Source of the DNA: an uncultured Erysipelotrichaceae bacterium
GTDB lineage: Bacteria; Bacillota_I; Bacilli_A; Erysipelotrichales; Erysipelotrichaceae
Reading direction: 5' to 3'
Length of the DNA: 17,183 nucleotides
Assembly (NCBI GenBank): GCA_902784015.1
Contig: CACZTC010000060.1
Location: forward strand, 1-17,183
Each line of letters opens with the position of its first letter. The first letter of the stretch is position 1. Made by a program: the position numbers and the translations under genes. Below are positions 5,655 to 14,000 of the stretch, in pieces. Under the pieces are notes generated by a model. The model saw nothing but the letters and a program-made list of their open reading frames with translations. It made no database searches and had not been told where the DNA came from.

Positions 5655-7775
5655 ATGAGGCAAGAATATCCAACAGAAGTAAAAAAATGGGAAGTGTTTG
5701 AGGTCGCACTAGAAGGACCAAGTGAAGAAGGAGAACCTTTTAAGGGAGTCTTTTCAAATAAGAATGAAAGTGTAGTTGTAGATGGGTTTTATGATGGGGA
5801 AGGAATGTATAAGATTCGCTTCATGCCATCATATGAAGGCAGATACACATTCATCTTAAAGGGAGGTTATTTAGAATCTAATCTATCTGGTGTTTTTTAT
5901 GTAAAAGAAAATGAAGATAGTAAACATGGTTTAGTAAGAGTAAATGGTACTAAATTCATTTATGAAGATGGAACACCATTTAATTGTTTTGCGACAACTA
6001 GTAATATATGGCATCTTCAAGATATTGAAACAATTGAAGAGACTATTTCTTTTTTAGAAAGTAGTAAAGTCTTCAATAAAGTAAGATTTAATATTTTGCC
6101 TTATGATAACACTTATGTTTTCCCATATAATTTATCTTCTGAAAATAAGATCGAAAGCTTTAATCATAAATATTTCCAAAAGTTAGAAAAAGCAGTTAAA
6201 AGATTAGAGGAAATAGATGTCGAAGCTGATTTGGTATTCTTTACGCCTAGTGAATATATTTGGCTTGATTTAGGTTATAGCTTTGAAGAAGCTATAGAAT
6301 TAGTAGCTTATACAGTGAATAGATTAAGTGCTTATCATAATGTATGGTGGTCTTTAGCTAATGATTATGATGCAATTCCTCTTAGTGGTAAAGATTGGAT
6401 AGAATTAGCGAATGTTTTAGTTAATAATGATCCATATTCACATTTACGCTCAATTATGAATTCACATATTATCTATGACTATAAACACAATTGGCCAACA
6501 CATTGTTCAATTAAACAAGTGGATTGTTACAAGGGCTGCGAGGAGACTGATGAATTAGTAGCTCGCTTTAATAAGCCAGTAGTTTATGAAGACTTTGGCT
6601 TTGAAGGTAATTTGGAATATGGTTGGGGTAATCTAACTAAAGAAGAAGCTCTAAGAAGAGTATGGGAAGTAACTTTAAGAGGAGGGTATCCTTCATATAG
6701 CGAAGCTAGAAATATTAATGAAAAAGAGTGGTGGTTACAAGGTGGCAAAATTAGTAGCTCCAATATTAATAGCATCGCACTACTAAAAGAATTAGTTAAT
6801 GATAGCGAAGGCTTATCTTTCTATCCATATTCATGGGATGAATTATGTGCTATTTATACTAATGAAGAGGACGCGGAAGTTAGAAGCCAATATTTATACT
6901 ATTACAGTTTCATGGCACCAGGAAAAAGAAGCTATTTTGTGGATGATGAAACAGATTATTTAGTAGAAGTAATAGATACAGTTAATGCCAATATATATAG
7001 ACAAGGTATTCATCGTGGTGAATTCGAAATAGAATTACCAGAAAAACCATATGTGGCAGTCCGCTTATCTTTGCCTAATGACTATGATTATGAACATCCT
7101 TTTGATGAAGAAGAAAAGGAAGAAGTAATAGAGGAAGAAATAAAAGAAAATGAATTTGAAGGCGAAGTAATAGAAATAGAAGAAAGTGAAGAGGAGCCTA
7201 CATTAATAATTGATGATGAAGATATCTTTGATGATACTTTTGAAGCAGAAGAAGATGAGACTTTATATACTAGAGAAGAAGAATTAAAAATATTTGAAGA
7301 TGATGATATTGAAGATGAAATTGATGATGTGGTAGAAGAAGTTATCGAAGAGGAAGCTAAAGAAGAAGAGAATAATGATATTGAAGAAGAAGTAATTGAA
7401 GTTGAAGAAGATGCTTGGGAAGAGATGTTTGCGAATGATCCGACTGAAGTATTAGAAGTTCAAGAAGAAACTGAATTAGTTGAAGAAGATCTATTTGGAA
7501 GCGGCATACCTAAAAGAGAAGAAATAATAACAGAAGAGCAAACATTAGAATTACCTTTACCTATCATAAGTGAAGAAGATGAAGAAGAATTACCAGAAAT
7601 AGTAACAGGAGCTATACCTGTAATAAAGGAAACAAAAAAAGATAATACTGAAGAATTAGAAGATTTAAGAAGAGAACCTATGATTGTGCCTAACGAAGAA
7701 GAGCCACATATTCCAAGTATTGAAGAAACATTAAATATTATGTTTATGAATAGAAATAAGAATGGGGGCATTTAA
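5655..7775 (+). CDS. DUF5060/DUF4038/DUF5605 glycoside-hydrolase-like protein with a long acidic C-terminal tail
   Basis: 706 residues, no signal peptide. Residues 1-85 resemble the Ig-like DUF5060 module; about 90-375 resemble the TIM-barrel DUF4038 domain of GH140-like enzymes; about 385-475 resemble the beta-sandwich DUF5605. That core normally forms a complete protein of roughly 500 residues. Here it continues from about 480 to 706 in a low-complexity, overwhelmingly Glu/Asp tail with interspersed Ile/Val. As I recall the family, the strand motif reads SLANEYD and the nucleophile motif DECxYEG; here they read SLANDYD (233-239) and YEDFGFEG (311-318), so Asp sits at both expected catalytic Glu positions. 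The usual HGET and HGES motifs are replaced by YSEA (348-351) and SSSN (367-370). It may be an inactive or re-purposed enzyme. AAGGGG (5643-5648) precedes the start. The next gene begins 1 nt after the stop. Confidence 0.8.
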   Translation: MRQEYPTEVKKWEVFEVALEGPSEEGEPFKGVFSNKNESVVVDGFYDGEGMYKIRFMPSYEGRYTFILKGGYLESNLSGVFYVKENEDSKHGLVRVNGTKFIYEDGTPFNCFATTSNIWHLQDIETIEETISFLESSKVFNKVRFNILPYDNTYVFPYNLSSENKIESFNHKYFQKLEKAVKRLEEIDVEADLVFFTPSEYIWLDLGYSFEEAIELVAYTVNRLSAYHNVWWSLANDYDAIPLSGKDWIELANVLVNNDPYSHLRSIMNSHIIYDYKHNWPTHCSIKQVDCYKGCEETDELVARFNKPVVYEDFGFEGNLEYGWGNLTKEEALRRVWEVTLRGGYPSYSEARNINEKEWWLQGGKISSSNINSIALLKELVNDSEGLSFYPYSWDELCAIYTNEEDAEVRSQYLYYYSFMAPGKRSYFVDDETDYLVEVIDTVNANIYRQGIHRGEFEIELPEKPYVAVRLSLPNDYDYEHPFDEEEKEEVIEEEIKENEFEGEVIEIEESEEEPTLIIDDEDIFDDTFEAEEDETLYTREEELKIFEDDDIEDEIDDVVEEVIEEEAKEEENNDIEEEVIEVEEDAWEEMFANDPTEVLEVQEETELVEEDLFGSGIPKREEIITEEQTLELPLPIISEEDEEELPEIVTGAIPVIKETKKDNTEELEDLRREPMIVPNEEEPHIPSIEETLNIMFMNRNKNGGI

Positions 7776-7776
7776 G

Positions 7777-8034
7777 ATGGAAGAATTAGAATTTAAATTT
7801 GATACACAATTATTAATTGAAGGTGAAGGCTTAGATGAAGATGAAATCTATGATTATATCGTAGATAATTTCAAAGGAGATAGTTTATTGGTGGCAGGAG
7901 ATGATGATTTAATTAAGATTCATTTCCATACTAATGAACCATGGCTAATTTTAGAATATGGTCAATCTATTGGAGATATATATGATGTCGTTGTAGAAAA
8001 TATGCAAAGACAATCAGAAGGTTTAAAAGGCTAA
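7777..8034 (+). CDS. Small stand-alone DAK/FakA (YloV) family fragment protein
   Basis: An 85-residue acidic protein. Its core GDSLLVAGDDDLIKIHFHTN (residues 35-54), with the ensuing LEYGQSIGDIYDVVVENMQRQ stretch, matches the conserved segment that follows the DhaL kinase domain in FakA/YloV-type fatty-acid kinases, where the consensus reads GDSLvV-GDDDLIKvHvHT and ends in IENMREQ. The DhaL ATP-binding domain and the C-terminal domain are absent, so it cannot be a kinase alone; I infer a partner or ligand-binding role. The start at 7777 is preceded at 8 nt by GGGGG (7764-7768), while an upstream in-frame ATG at 7762 overlaps that site. It follows the acidic-tailed gene by 1 nt, implying translational coupling, and ends at a strong terminator. 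Confidence 0.75.
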   Translation: MEELEFKFDTQLLIEGEGLDEDEIYDYIVDNFKGDSLLVAGDDDLIKIHFHTNEPWLILEYGQSIGDIYDVVVENMQRQSEGLKG

Positions 8035-8037
8035 ATG

Positions 8038-8061
8038 AAAGCGAGGTCATCCTCGCTTTTT
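8038..8061 (+). terminator. Terminator after the DAK fragment gene, also facing nnr
   Basis: AAAGCGAGG (8038-8046) pairs perfectly with CCTCGCTTT (8051-8059) around TCAT, followed by five T (8057-8061). On the minus strand the same hairpin comes immediately after the nnr stop codon and is followed by three T, so it may act in both directions. The plus-strand T-tract overlaps the nnr stop codon (8062-8060). Confidence 0.88.
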
Positions 8062-9523
8062 AATATCCATGAGCTTTAAAGAATTCATCAGCTATGGCAG
8101 GAAAGTTTTCAAGTGAGAATACTTGTTTGGAATATTTTTCTATTCCTAGATCTGCTAAATGAGAATGGAACCAGACGCCCATTGAAGTGGCAATAAAGAT
8201 ATCATCAACGAAAGTTAACATAGCTAATATAATGCCAGCTAACAAGTCCCCGCTACCAGCTTGTGCTAAAGCTTGATTACCTATTTCATTTATATAAACT
8301 TCACCACTTGGCGAAGCAACAATAGTATTACTGCCTTTTAATACAAGATATAAATTATGTTCTTTAGCGAAATTAGTTGCATATTCTAATCTTGCCCCAT
8401 TAATAACATTCATATCTAAATTAACCATACCCGCAAATTCGGATATGTGAGGAGTGAGGATTAAAGGACATTTCACAAATTGTAGGATATAAGTATTTTG
8501 GTGTAATAATCTTAATGCTTCTGCATCTAAGACAACAGGAACATTACTATTTTGAAGAATGATATCCATACATTGTAATTTACGATCCATATGGACAGCG
8601 CCACTACCAAATAGAATAGCTTTACTATGAGGTATTAATCCGGAAATTACTTCTTCACTAGTATGGATGCCAAAAGGATGAAAGACGGTAGTGGTATGTT
8701 TATTAGCTACGATTGGATAGATGCTATCAGGTAAAGCAACATCTATATAAGAAGCGCCGACGCTTCTAGCCCCAGTTATATTAAGACTCAAAGCCCCAGC
8801 CATCCCAAAGCAGCCACCCGCAATCAAGGCTTTACCAAAGCTTCCTTTATAATCGCTTTCTTTCTTTTTAGGGAAATATTCAAAGAAGATATCTTCATTC
8901 ATTTCTAAATAATTACTTTTAATATCATGAGGTAAATCTAAAGGTATTAATATTGTTTCTTTAAATAAATGATGTTCTTTTCTTAATTTATGTATTGGTT
9001 TATAAGCATCTAAGACATAAGTTATATCTGATCTAATAGTTGAAGGAGAATAAGCACTAGTATCTGCTTCCGCTCCGCTATTTATATCAATTGAATATAT
9101 TTTAGCTTTAGAGCGATTTACTAAATCAAAGATAACTTGAATATCATGCTTAAGTGAGCCATGAAAAGAAAAACCATAAACAGCATCAATGATAATATCT
9201 GCTGCTTCAATTTCTTTTTCTATATTCTTATTATTGATTATTTTATCTTTATCTATCTTTTCTAAATTAATTTTAGCTTCTTCACTTTGTATTTCTTCTT
9301 CAACTAAACAAATTTTATAATTATAATCTTTTAATTTACGTGATAATACTAAGCCGTCTCCACCATTATTACCTTTACCAATTAAAAATAAAATATGATC
9401 ATCTTTCTTAATCACTTTTTTTATTTCTTTGCATAATAAAGTACCAACTTTCTCCATTAATTCTAATGAAGATAAACCTGATGCACTTTCTAGTGCCTTC
9501 ATTGTCTCGACATTAACTATCAT
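8060..9523 (-). CDS. nnr: Bifunctional NAD(P)H-hydrate repair enzyme (epimerase + ADP-dependent dehydratase)
   Basis: A 487-residue cytoplasmic fusion that repairs damaged nicotinamide cofactors: the N-terminal part interconverts R- and S-NAD(P)HX and the C-terminal part dehydrates S-NAD(P)HX back to NAD(P)H using ADP. The NnrE half (1 to about 210) has GKGNNGGDG at 49-57 and the IIDAVYGF loop near 111-118. The NnrD half (about 225-487) shows the ribokinase-like fold: GKALIAGG at 230-237, TPHISE at 357-362, and the AGSGDLLAG active-site loop at 422-430 with D426 as the likely catalytic residue. Length and order match E. coli YjeF. The start ATG at 9523 fits the family, but only a weak AGAAAGAAG-like site precedes it. 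Convergent with the DAK-fragment gene, divergent from the H1-like gene; no firm promoter found. Confidence 0.95.
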   Translation of the reverse strand: MIVNVETMKALESASGLSSLELMEKVGTLLCKEIKKVIKKDDHILFLIGKGNNGGDGLVLSRKLKDYNYKICLVEEEIQSEEAKINLEKIDKDKIINNKNIEKEIEAADIIIDAVYGFSFHGSLKHDIQVIFDLVNRSKAKIYSIDINSGAEADTSAYSPSTIRSDITYVLDAYKPIHKLRKEHHLFKETILIPLDLPHDIKSNYLEMNEDIFFEYFPKKKESDYKGSFGKALIAGGCFGMAGALSLNITGARSVGASYIDVALPDSIYPIVANKHTTTVFHPFGIHTSEEVISGLIPHSKAILFGSGAVHMDRKLQCMDIILQNSNVPVVLDAEALRLLHQNTYILQFVKCPLILTPHISEFAGMVNLDMNVINGARLEYATNFAKEHNLYLVLKGSNTIVASPSGEVYINEIGNQALAQAGSGDLLAGIILAMLTFVDDIFIATSMGVWFHSHLADLGIEKYSKQVFSLENFPAIADEFFKAHGY

Positions 9524-9567
9524 TAAAACTTCTTTCTAAATTAAGTTTAGCAGTATTCATAAAATAA

Positions 9568-9595
9568 TTGTACTAAAAAAGTATTGTGATATAAT
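9568..9595 (+). promoter_or_regulatory. Strong promoter of the H1-like gene
   Basis: TTGTAC (9568-9573), a 16-bp spacer, and a perfect TATAAT (9590-9595) preceded by TGA, which makes an extended -10 (TGATATAAT, 9587-9595). The start is near 9602, giving a leader of about 30 nt. One of the best promoters in the window, predicting high expression. Confidence 0.75.
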
Positions 9596-9631
9596 CTTGT
9601 TTATAAAAAAATGAGGTAGGAGGAATAGGAG

Positions 9632-10063
9632 ATGCCAACAAAGAAGACAACAGCAAAAAAACCAGCTGCAAAAACATGTGCTAAGAAACCTGCAGCTAAG
9701 AAAACAGCTGCTGCTAAGCCAGCTGCTAAAAAGACTGTAGCAAAGAAAACTGCTACAAAAAAACCAGCAACAAAAGTTGTGAAGAAGACAGTTCAAGAGT
9801 ATGAAGATATCATCCGTTGGAAGAAGGGTGAAGCTCATGCAATCAATCAATTATATATCGAAGTTAACGCTAAAGATTTACTAACAGAAGTTGAAGCTGG
9901 CGTTAGCAATTTAAATGCTGTATGCAAAGCTATCTTAAATTGTATGTTAGAAGGTGATGGCTTCATCGTTGAACCTTCAAACAAAACAAAAGTTAGTGAA
10001 ACATTAACAGTACGTTATTATTGCGATAACTTAGCTGAATCTCGTAAGAAATATTTCGAATAA
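9632..10063 (+). CDS. Histone-H1-like Lys/Ala-rich tail fused to a conserved-looking small domain
   Basis: A 143-residue protein in two parts. Residues 1-53 are a disordered run of short units such as AAKK, PAAKK and ATKK, rich in Lys, Ala, Thr and Pro, like eukaryotic H1 tails and bacterial H1-like proteins (Hc1, AlgP, the tail of mycobacterial HupB). Residues 55-143 are a compact domain starting EYEDIIRWKKGEAHAINQL, with several Cys and no motif I recognise. No signal peptide; the polycationic tail implies nucleic-acid binding, so a nucleoid- or RNA-associated role is the reasonable inference. AGGAGG (9618-9623) is 8 nt before the ATG and a second AGGAG touches it. Strong promoter in front and strong terminator behind make it a single-gene, probably abundant transcript. 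Confidence 0.85.
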   Translation: MPTKKTTAKKPAAKTCAKKPAAKKTAAAKPAAKKTVAKKTATKKPATKVVKKTVQEYEDIIRWKKGEAHAINQLYIEVNAKDLLTEVEAGVSNLNAVCKAILNCMLEGDGFIVEPSNKTKVSETLTVRYYCDNLAESRKKYFE

Positions 10064-10083
10064 GATTAAGCAAATAAGAAATC

Positions 10084-10115
10084 AAGCATCAAGAATAATC
10101 TTGGTGCTTTTTTTT
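10084..10115 (+). terminator. Terminator of the H1-like gene
   Basis: AAGCATCAAGA (10084-10094) pairs with TCTTGGTGCTT (10099-10109), 11 bp with one T-G wobble, around an ATAA loop, with eight T at 10108-10115. The strongest terminator in the window. Confidence 0.93.
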
Positions 10116-10121
10116 ATGTAA

Positions 10122-10127
10122 TATAAT
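10122..10127 (+). promoter_or_regulatory. Possible -10 box for a leaderless alpha/beta hydrolase mRNA
   Basis: A perfect TATAAT ends 1 nt before the ATG at 10129 and exactly 7 nt before the second in-frame ATG at 10135, the normal distance to a transcription start. No ribosome site precedes either ATG; upstream is the terminator T-tract. The -35 is poor (TCTTGG at 10099-10104, 17-bp spacer, inside the terminator stem). Confidence 0.45.
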
Positions 10128-10134
10128 TATGAAT

Positions 10135-10983
10135 ATGAATAGATTAATAAAAAGTGGTATTACTTTAGCTAGTATATATGGATTATTCTCTTATTATAAA
10201 TATCGAAAAGATTATCCACCTATAAAAGCTTTAATAAATAAACCATATGATATTGAAATAGAAAAGAATTATCTAAATATAAAAGATAGAAATATATATT
10301 ATGAATATATTAAACCTAGAATAGATAATAATGATAAACCATTATTATTATGTGTTCATGGTTTTGATAGTTCTTCTAGATTCATGAAAAGATTATGTGC
10401 TCTAGCATTAGCTAAAAGTGGCTTTGAAGCATTAGTTTTTGATTTTTGTGGTGGTGGCCTTAATAGTAAGAGTGATCTTACTATGAAAGATATGACTATC
10501 TTAAGCGAAAAAGAAGAATTAAATATGATGATAGATTATGCTTTAAATATTAATAAAAGAATAATATTAATAGGTGAAAGCATGGGATCTTTATTATCAG
10601 CTATAGTAGCTAAAGAAAGAGAAGAAGATATAGAAGGTATTATTCTATATTATCCAGCTTTCTCTTTGCCTGATACTATAAGATCTTTATATCCTGATAA
10701 AGAGAATATAGAAGAAGATCCTAAATTATTTGGGATAAGTTTATCTAAAGAATTCTTTTTAGCTTTATATGATATGGATACATATGAATTATGTAAAGGA
10801 TATAAGAAAAAAGTATTATTATTGCATGGGGATAATGATGAAATAGTTAATGTAGAATATGCCCGTAAAGCAAAAGATATATATCCTAATATTAAATATA
10901 TAGAATTAGCTAATGAAATACATAATTTTAGAGCTAAAGGTAAAATATTAGCCCTAAAAGAAGTATATGATTTCCTACAATAA
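10135..10983 (+). CDS. Alpha/beta hydrolase with N-terminal membrane-anchor-like segment
   Basis: A serine hydrolase of about 282 residues (284 if it starts at the ATG at 10129; residue numbers here use that longer form). The hydrophobic stretch near residues 7-23, LIKSGITLASIYGLF followed by basic residues, may be an uncleaved membrane anchor. The core has an oxyanion-hole HGF at 77-79, the nucleophile elbow GESMG at 149-153 (S151), an acid in HGDND (D237) and H265 in EIHNF, a complete catalytic triad. Substrate unknown; relatives are often annotated as lysophospholipase- or esterase-like. The start is uncertain because no Shine-Dalgarno is present; I favour 10135 from the position of the -10. 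No clear terminator follows; a hairpin without a T-tract lies at 10995-11013. Confidence 0.85.
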   Translation: MNRLIKSGITLASIYGLFSYYKYRKDYPPIKALINKPYDIEIEKNYLNIKDRNIYYEYIKPRIDNNDKPLLLCVHGFDSSSRFMKRLCALALAKSGFEALVFDFCGGGLNSKSDLTMKDMTILSEKEELNMMIDYALNINKRIILIGESMGSLLSAIVAKEREEDIEGIILYYPAFSLPDTIRSLYPDKENIEEDPKLFGISLSKEFFLALYDMDTYELCKGYKKKVLLLHGDNDEIVNVEYARKAKDIYPNIKYIELANEIHNFRAKGKILALKEVYDFLQ

Positions 10984-10994
10984 TATTTATACTG

Positions 10995-11013
10995 ACTATT
11001 TATAGAAAATAGT
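10995..11013. other. Inverted repeat between the hydrolase and adhesin genes
   Basis: ACTATTT (10995-11001) and AAATAGT (11007-11013) are perfect inverted arms around 5 bases. No T-run follows on either strand, so it is not a standard terminator. It lies about 25 bp upstream of the adhesin -10 and could be an operator, but nothing identifies a regulator. Confidence 0.3.
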
Positions 11014-11035
11014 AGACAGAAGTAGATGGTAATAA

Positions 11036-11044
11036 TGTTATAAT
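11036..11044 (+). promoter_or_regulatory. Extended -10 promoter of the adhesin gene
   Basis: TGTTATAAT is a TGn element joined to a perfect TATAAT (11039-11044). The nearest -35-like hexamer, TAGACA (11013-11018), is 20 bp away, too far for a strong match. The start would be near 11051, leaving a leader of about 46 nt with two T6 runs and GGGAGG before the ATG. Confidence 0.55.
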
Positions 11045-11096
11045 ATCTAATAACGACTTATTTTTTGTTGTGGATTTTTTGAGGGAGGCAAAGATT

Positions 11097-14000
11097 ATGA
11101 GGCCAATAAGAAAAGAGATAAAAGATGCTTTTAGAAAAGTACTAATTGTAACATTTTCTCTAACATTAATCTTCAGTTTATTTAGTCAACGTATGAATGA
11201 TGTTGAGGCTAAAGATATTGGGCAGAAGAATAGCGATGCTAAAGGACGTTGTGTAGCAGTTGCCGAAGGTAATGCGCCAACTAATTATACACAAATAATT
11301 GCTGGTTCCGCATATAGAGGAGGGCAAGCTGAATCTAAACTTCAAAATGGAACCGCTTTAGATAATGACCCTAATAATTTTGCCGTACCACTACCTTATG
11401 GCAATACTTTTGTTGATACATCGAAACTAAATTGGGAAACTCCGAGTGGTTTTATTATTGACATTAAGGATGATCGTTTTAAGTGGGTTGCAGCGAATGA
11501 TTTAACAGATGCTCTTTATGATCCAAATAGTACTGATCCTGAAAATTTGAAACATAAATCTACAAATGATCCTATGGGTCTTGGCTACTCATTAAAAGAC
11601 CCTACTTCAGGTATTTATTATGTTGGTGAACTCGAAAGCTTTCACAAAAATATAAATGAGGCTGCTTCTGATACAGGGACTACTAATACAATATCTCGTC
11701 CAGGAGATTATCTTTACCGTATTACATACTTAAATGCGGTGACGCTTCCAAATGGTACTAGAGGGCACCTTATCCTAACAACAACTGAGATAAATATTGA
11801 AACATCAGTAACTATAGATGAGGCTCATCCTCGAGTTCTTACAGATAAAAATGGAAATACATATCAATATGAAAAAGCTCTTGTTAGAGTACAACGCTAT
11901 AATGAGTTTTCGAATGCTACTGATGCAGTAGATTCTGAAGACAACGAGATTAATCAAAGATTTTCTGTAGGTTTAACCGCAGAACAGGCTACTGCTAGAG
12001 TAAATGAAGCAAATCAATATGGCAATGTTGGTTTTGGGGATGATTGGAAAACTGCGAAAGATATCCGTAATGCTCTAGGTATACTTATTGATATGGATAT
12101 ACAAGTAGTAGATTCAGAGGGAAATGAAGTAGAAGGAATTATTTCATATGCTGCAAAAGATCTTGATTTTGAAAGTGTTCAAAATGTTTGGGGTCGTTCT
12201 ATAACAGGAGAGCACAAATATGACTATAATGAAGGATTTACAATTGTAAGTGGTTCTCAATCTTATGTGCTTACACCTAATTATAATCACAGCAATGAAA
12301 CAACATTAAGTCAAGGATGGGTGCCTCATGGTCCGTATGAAGGTGAATTAGATAGTCCTGTCAATGTGACAAAAAAAGGGAATGGAGCAAATGCAGATGG
12401 CGTGCATATCTCGTCAAACAGTTTTGTGAATATAAGGGATAAAAATGGCAAACTTGACGACGCAATCTTCAATAAGACGCAAATAGTAACAGCCCAAGGC
12501 GGCACGATTAATGTAGGTGGTGCTAATGCTCAAATAATAAATAAGAATCTTGCACAGAATGGCATGACTAGTGATGCCAAGAAGTTGATTTACGGCAAGA
12601 TGAAAAGAGATGGGTACACAGGCGCCAGCAGTTGGAGCAATGTTAATGCACAAAATGCATGGGATTTCCTTGGCGATGCTTCTTGGAAAACATCACGTAC
12701 GGATGATGATACTTTTGACAGTGGGTTTGCGGTACTTCTTAGCGCAAGAAAAAGTCATATCCAATGGTCTGGTTCTAGAATTATCGGAGCAAGCATAAAC
12801 ACAACTCTTTTTGATAGTTCTATTTATACATATGTTCAAGTAACAAGAGGTACTGGTGGAGGTATCTATCTTGAATCATATAATTTATCAGATAAAAATT
12901 GTGATCCAATAATGAATGAGGGAACAGTAACCACAGCTCGTAATACAGGGATTACTGTTACTGCTGTTCCAGAAAATGGATATCGTGTTAGTCGTATACT
13001 TATTGGTGATACTAATTATGCAAAAGATTCAAGTGTGACAGGACTTCAAAATTATACCGAATATATAATTGATGGTAATGATATCAAAGTAAATGGACAA
13101 GTTGTAGGAACATTTAATAATAGTACTGAAGTTATTGGCAATAAAGGCATGAAAACAGGTTCAGTCGAAGTTGATGGTTTTAACTATGATAGTGAAGGCG
13201 TTAAAGTTGAACCAGTAGGGATAATTATATTTGAGAGAAATACGGATGGAACAATAGATATTACATTACCAAACATTGATAACCCTATGCATGTACATGC
13301 AGATTTTGATGCTGATTATTATTTCTATAAAGTATGGAAAGATGGAGAGCCTACACAGCTTAATATGACAGCAGCTCCTGCAGGATTCTATCCTACAGAG
13401 GTGACAATTCCTGTCCCAACTGGTGAAATTGATGATCAAGGGGCAGTTATTACTGAAATGGTTACATTCCAAATTAGTGGCGGCGAGTATACCGCGACTA
13501 ACGGAGTTTATGAGGGCACAGTTTTCACTTTGACTCCAAACAACACAATTGAGTATGTTGAAACAGATGCTCAAGGTATAGAAACTTTTTCTATTCGCCC
13601 AAATGTTAAATTAGCTGGTAACGAATTTGTTCATGAGGTATTAGTTCAAACTGGAACAGATTCTGAAGGTAACCCGACTTATGAAAAAATTATTGATAAT
13701 CGATATCCACTTATTATAGAAGAGCGCGTTGCAGACTGGGGTGGTAAAGAGTCGAAGACTTTCACAGTTGATGATACAAATGAATATACTAAAGATGGCT
13801 ATGTTACTGTTTTGGATAAAAATGATCCAGCTAACACATTATCTCCAGGTAATATTGTTTGGAAGATAAAATATCCTTCTGAAGGTGTGGAAGATCTTGG
13901 TTGGCCTGCATTACCTGTAGAAATTGTGCCAAATGATACAAACCATGAAGCAAGAAATCATAATGACCGAAATTATTGGTTCTTAACTGAAGAAGTGCCT

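Noticed and set aside
7460..7771. Minus-strand Ser-rich ORF
   Set aside because: Antisense shadow of the Glu-rich tail (GAA/GAAGAA reads as TTC/TTCTTC).
7762..7779. Longer start for the DAK fragment at 7762
   Set aside because: The ATG at 7762 overlaps GGGGG, which is the ribosome site for the ATG at 7777; MEELEF is the sensible N-terminus.
9557..9850. Minus-strand ORF rich in Cys, Phe and Leu
   Set aside because: It is the reverse complement of the Lys/Ala repeat coding sequence and of the promoter of the H1-like gene.
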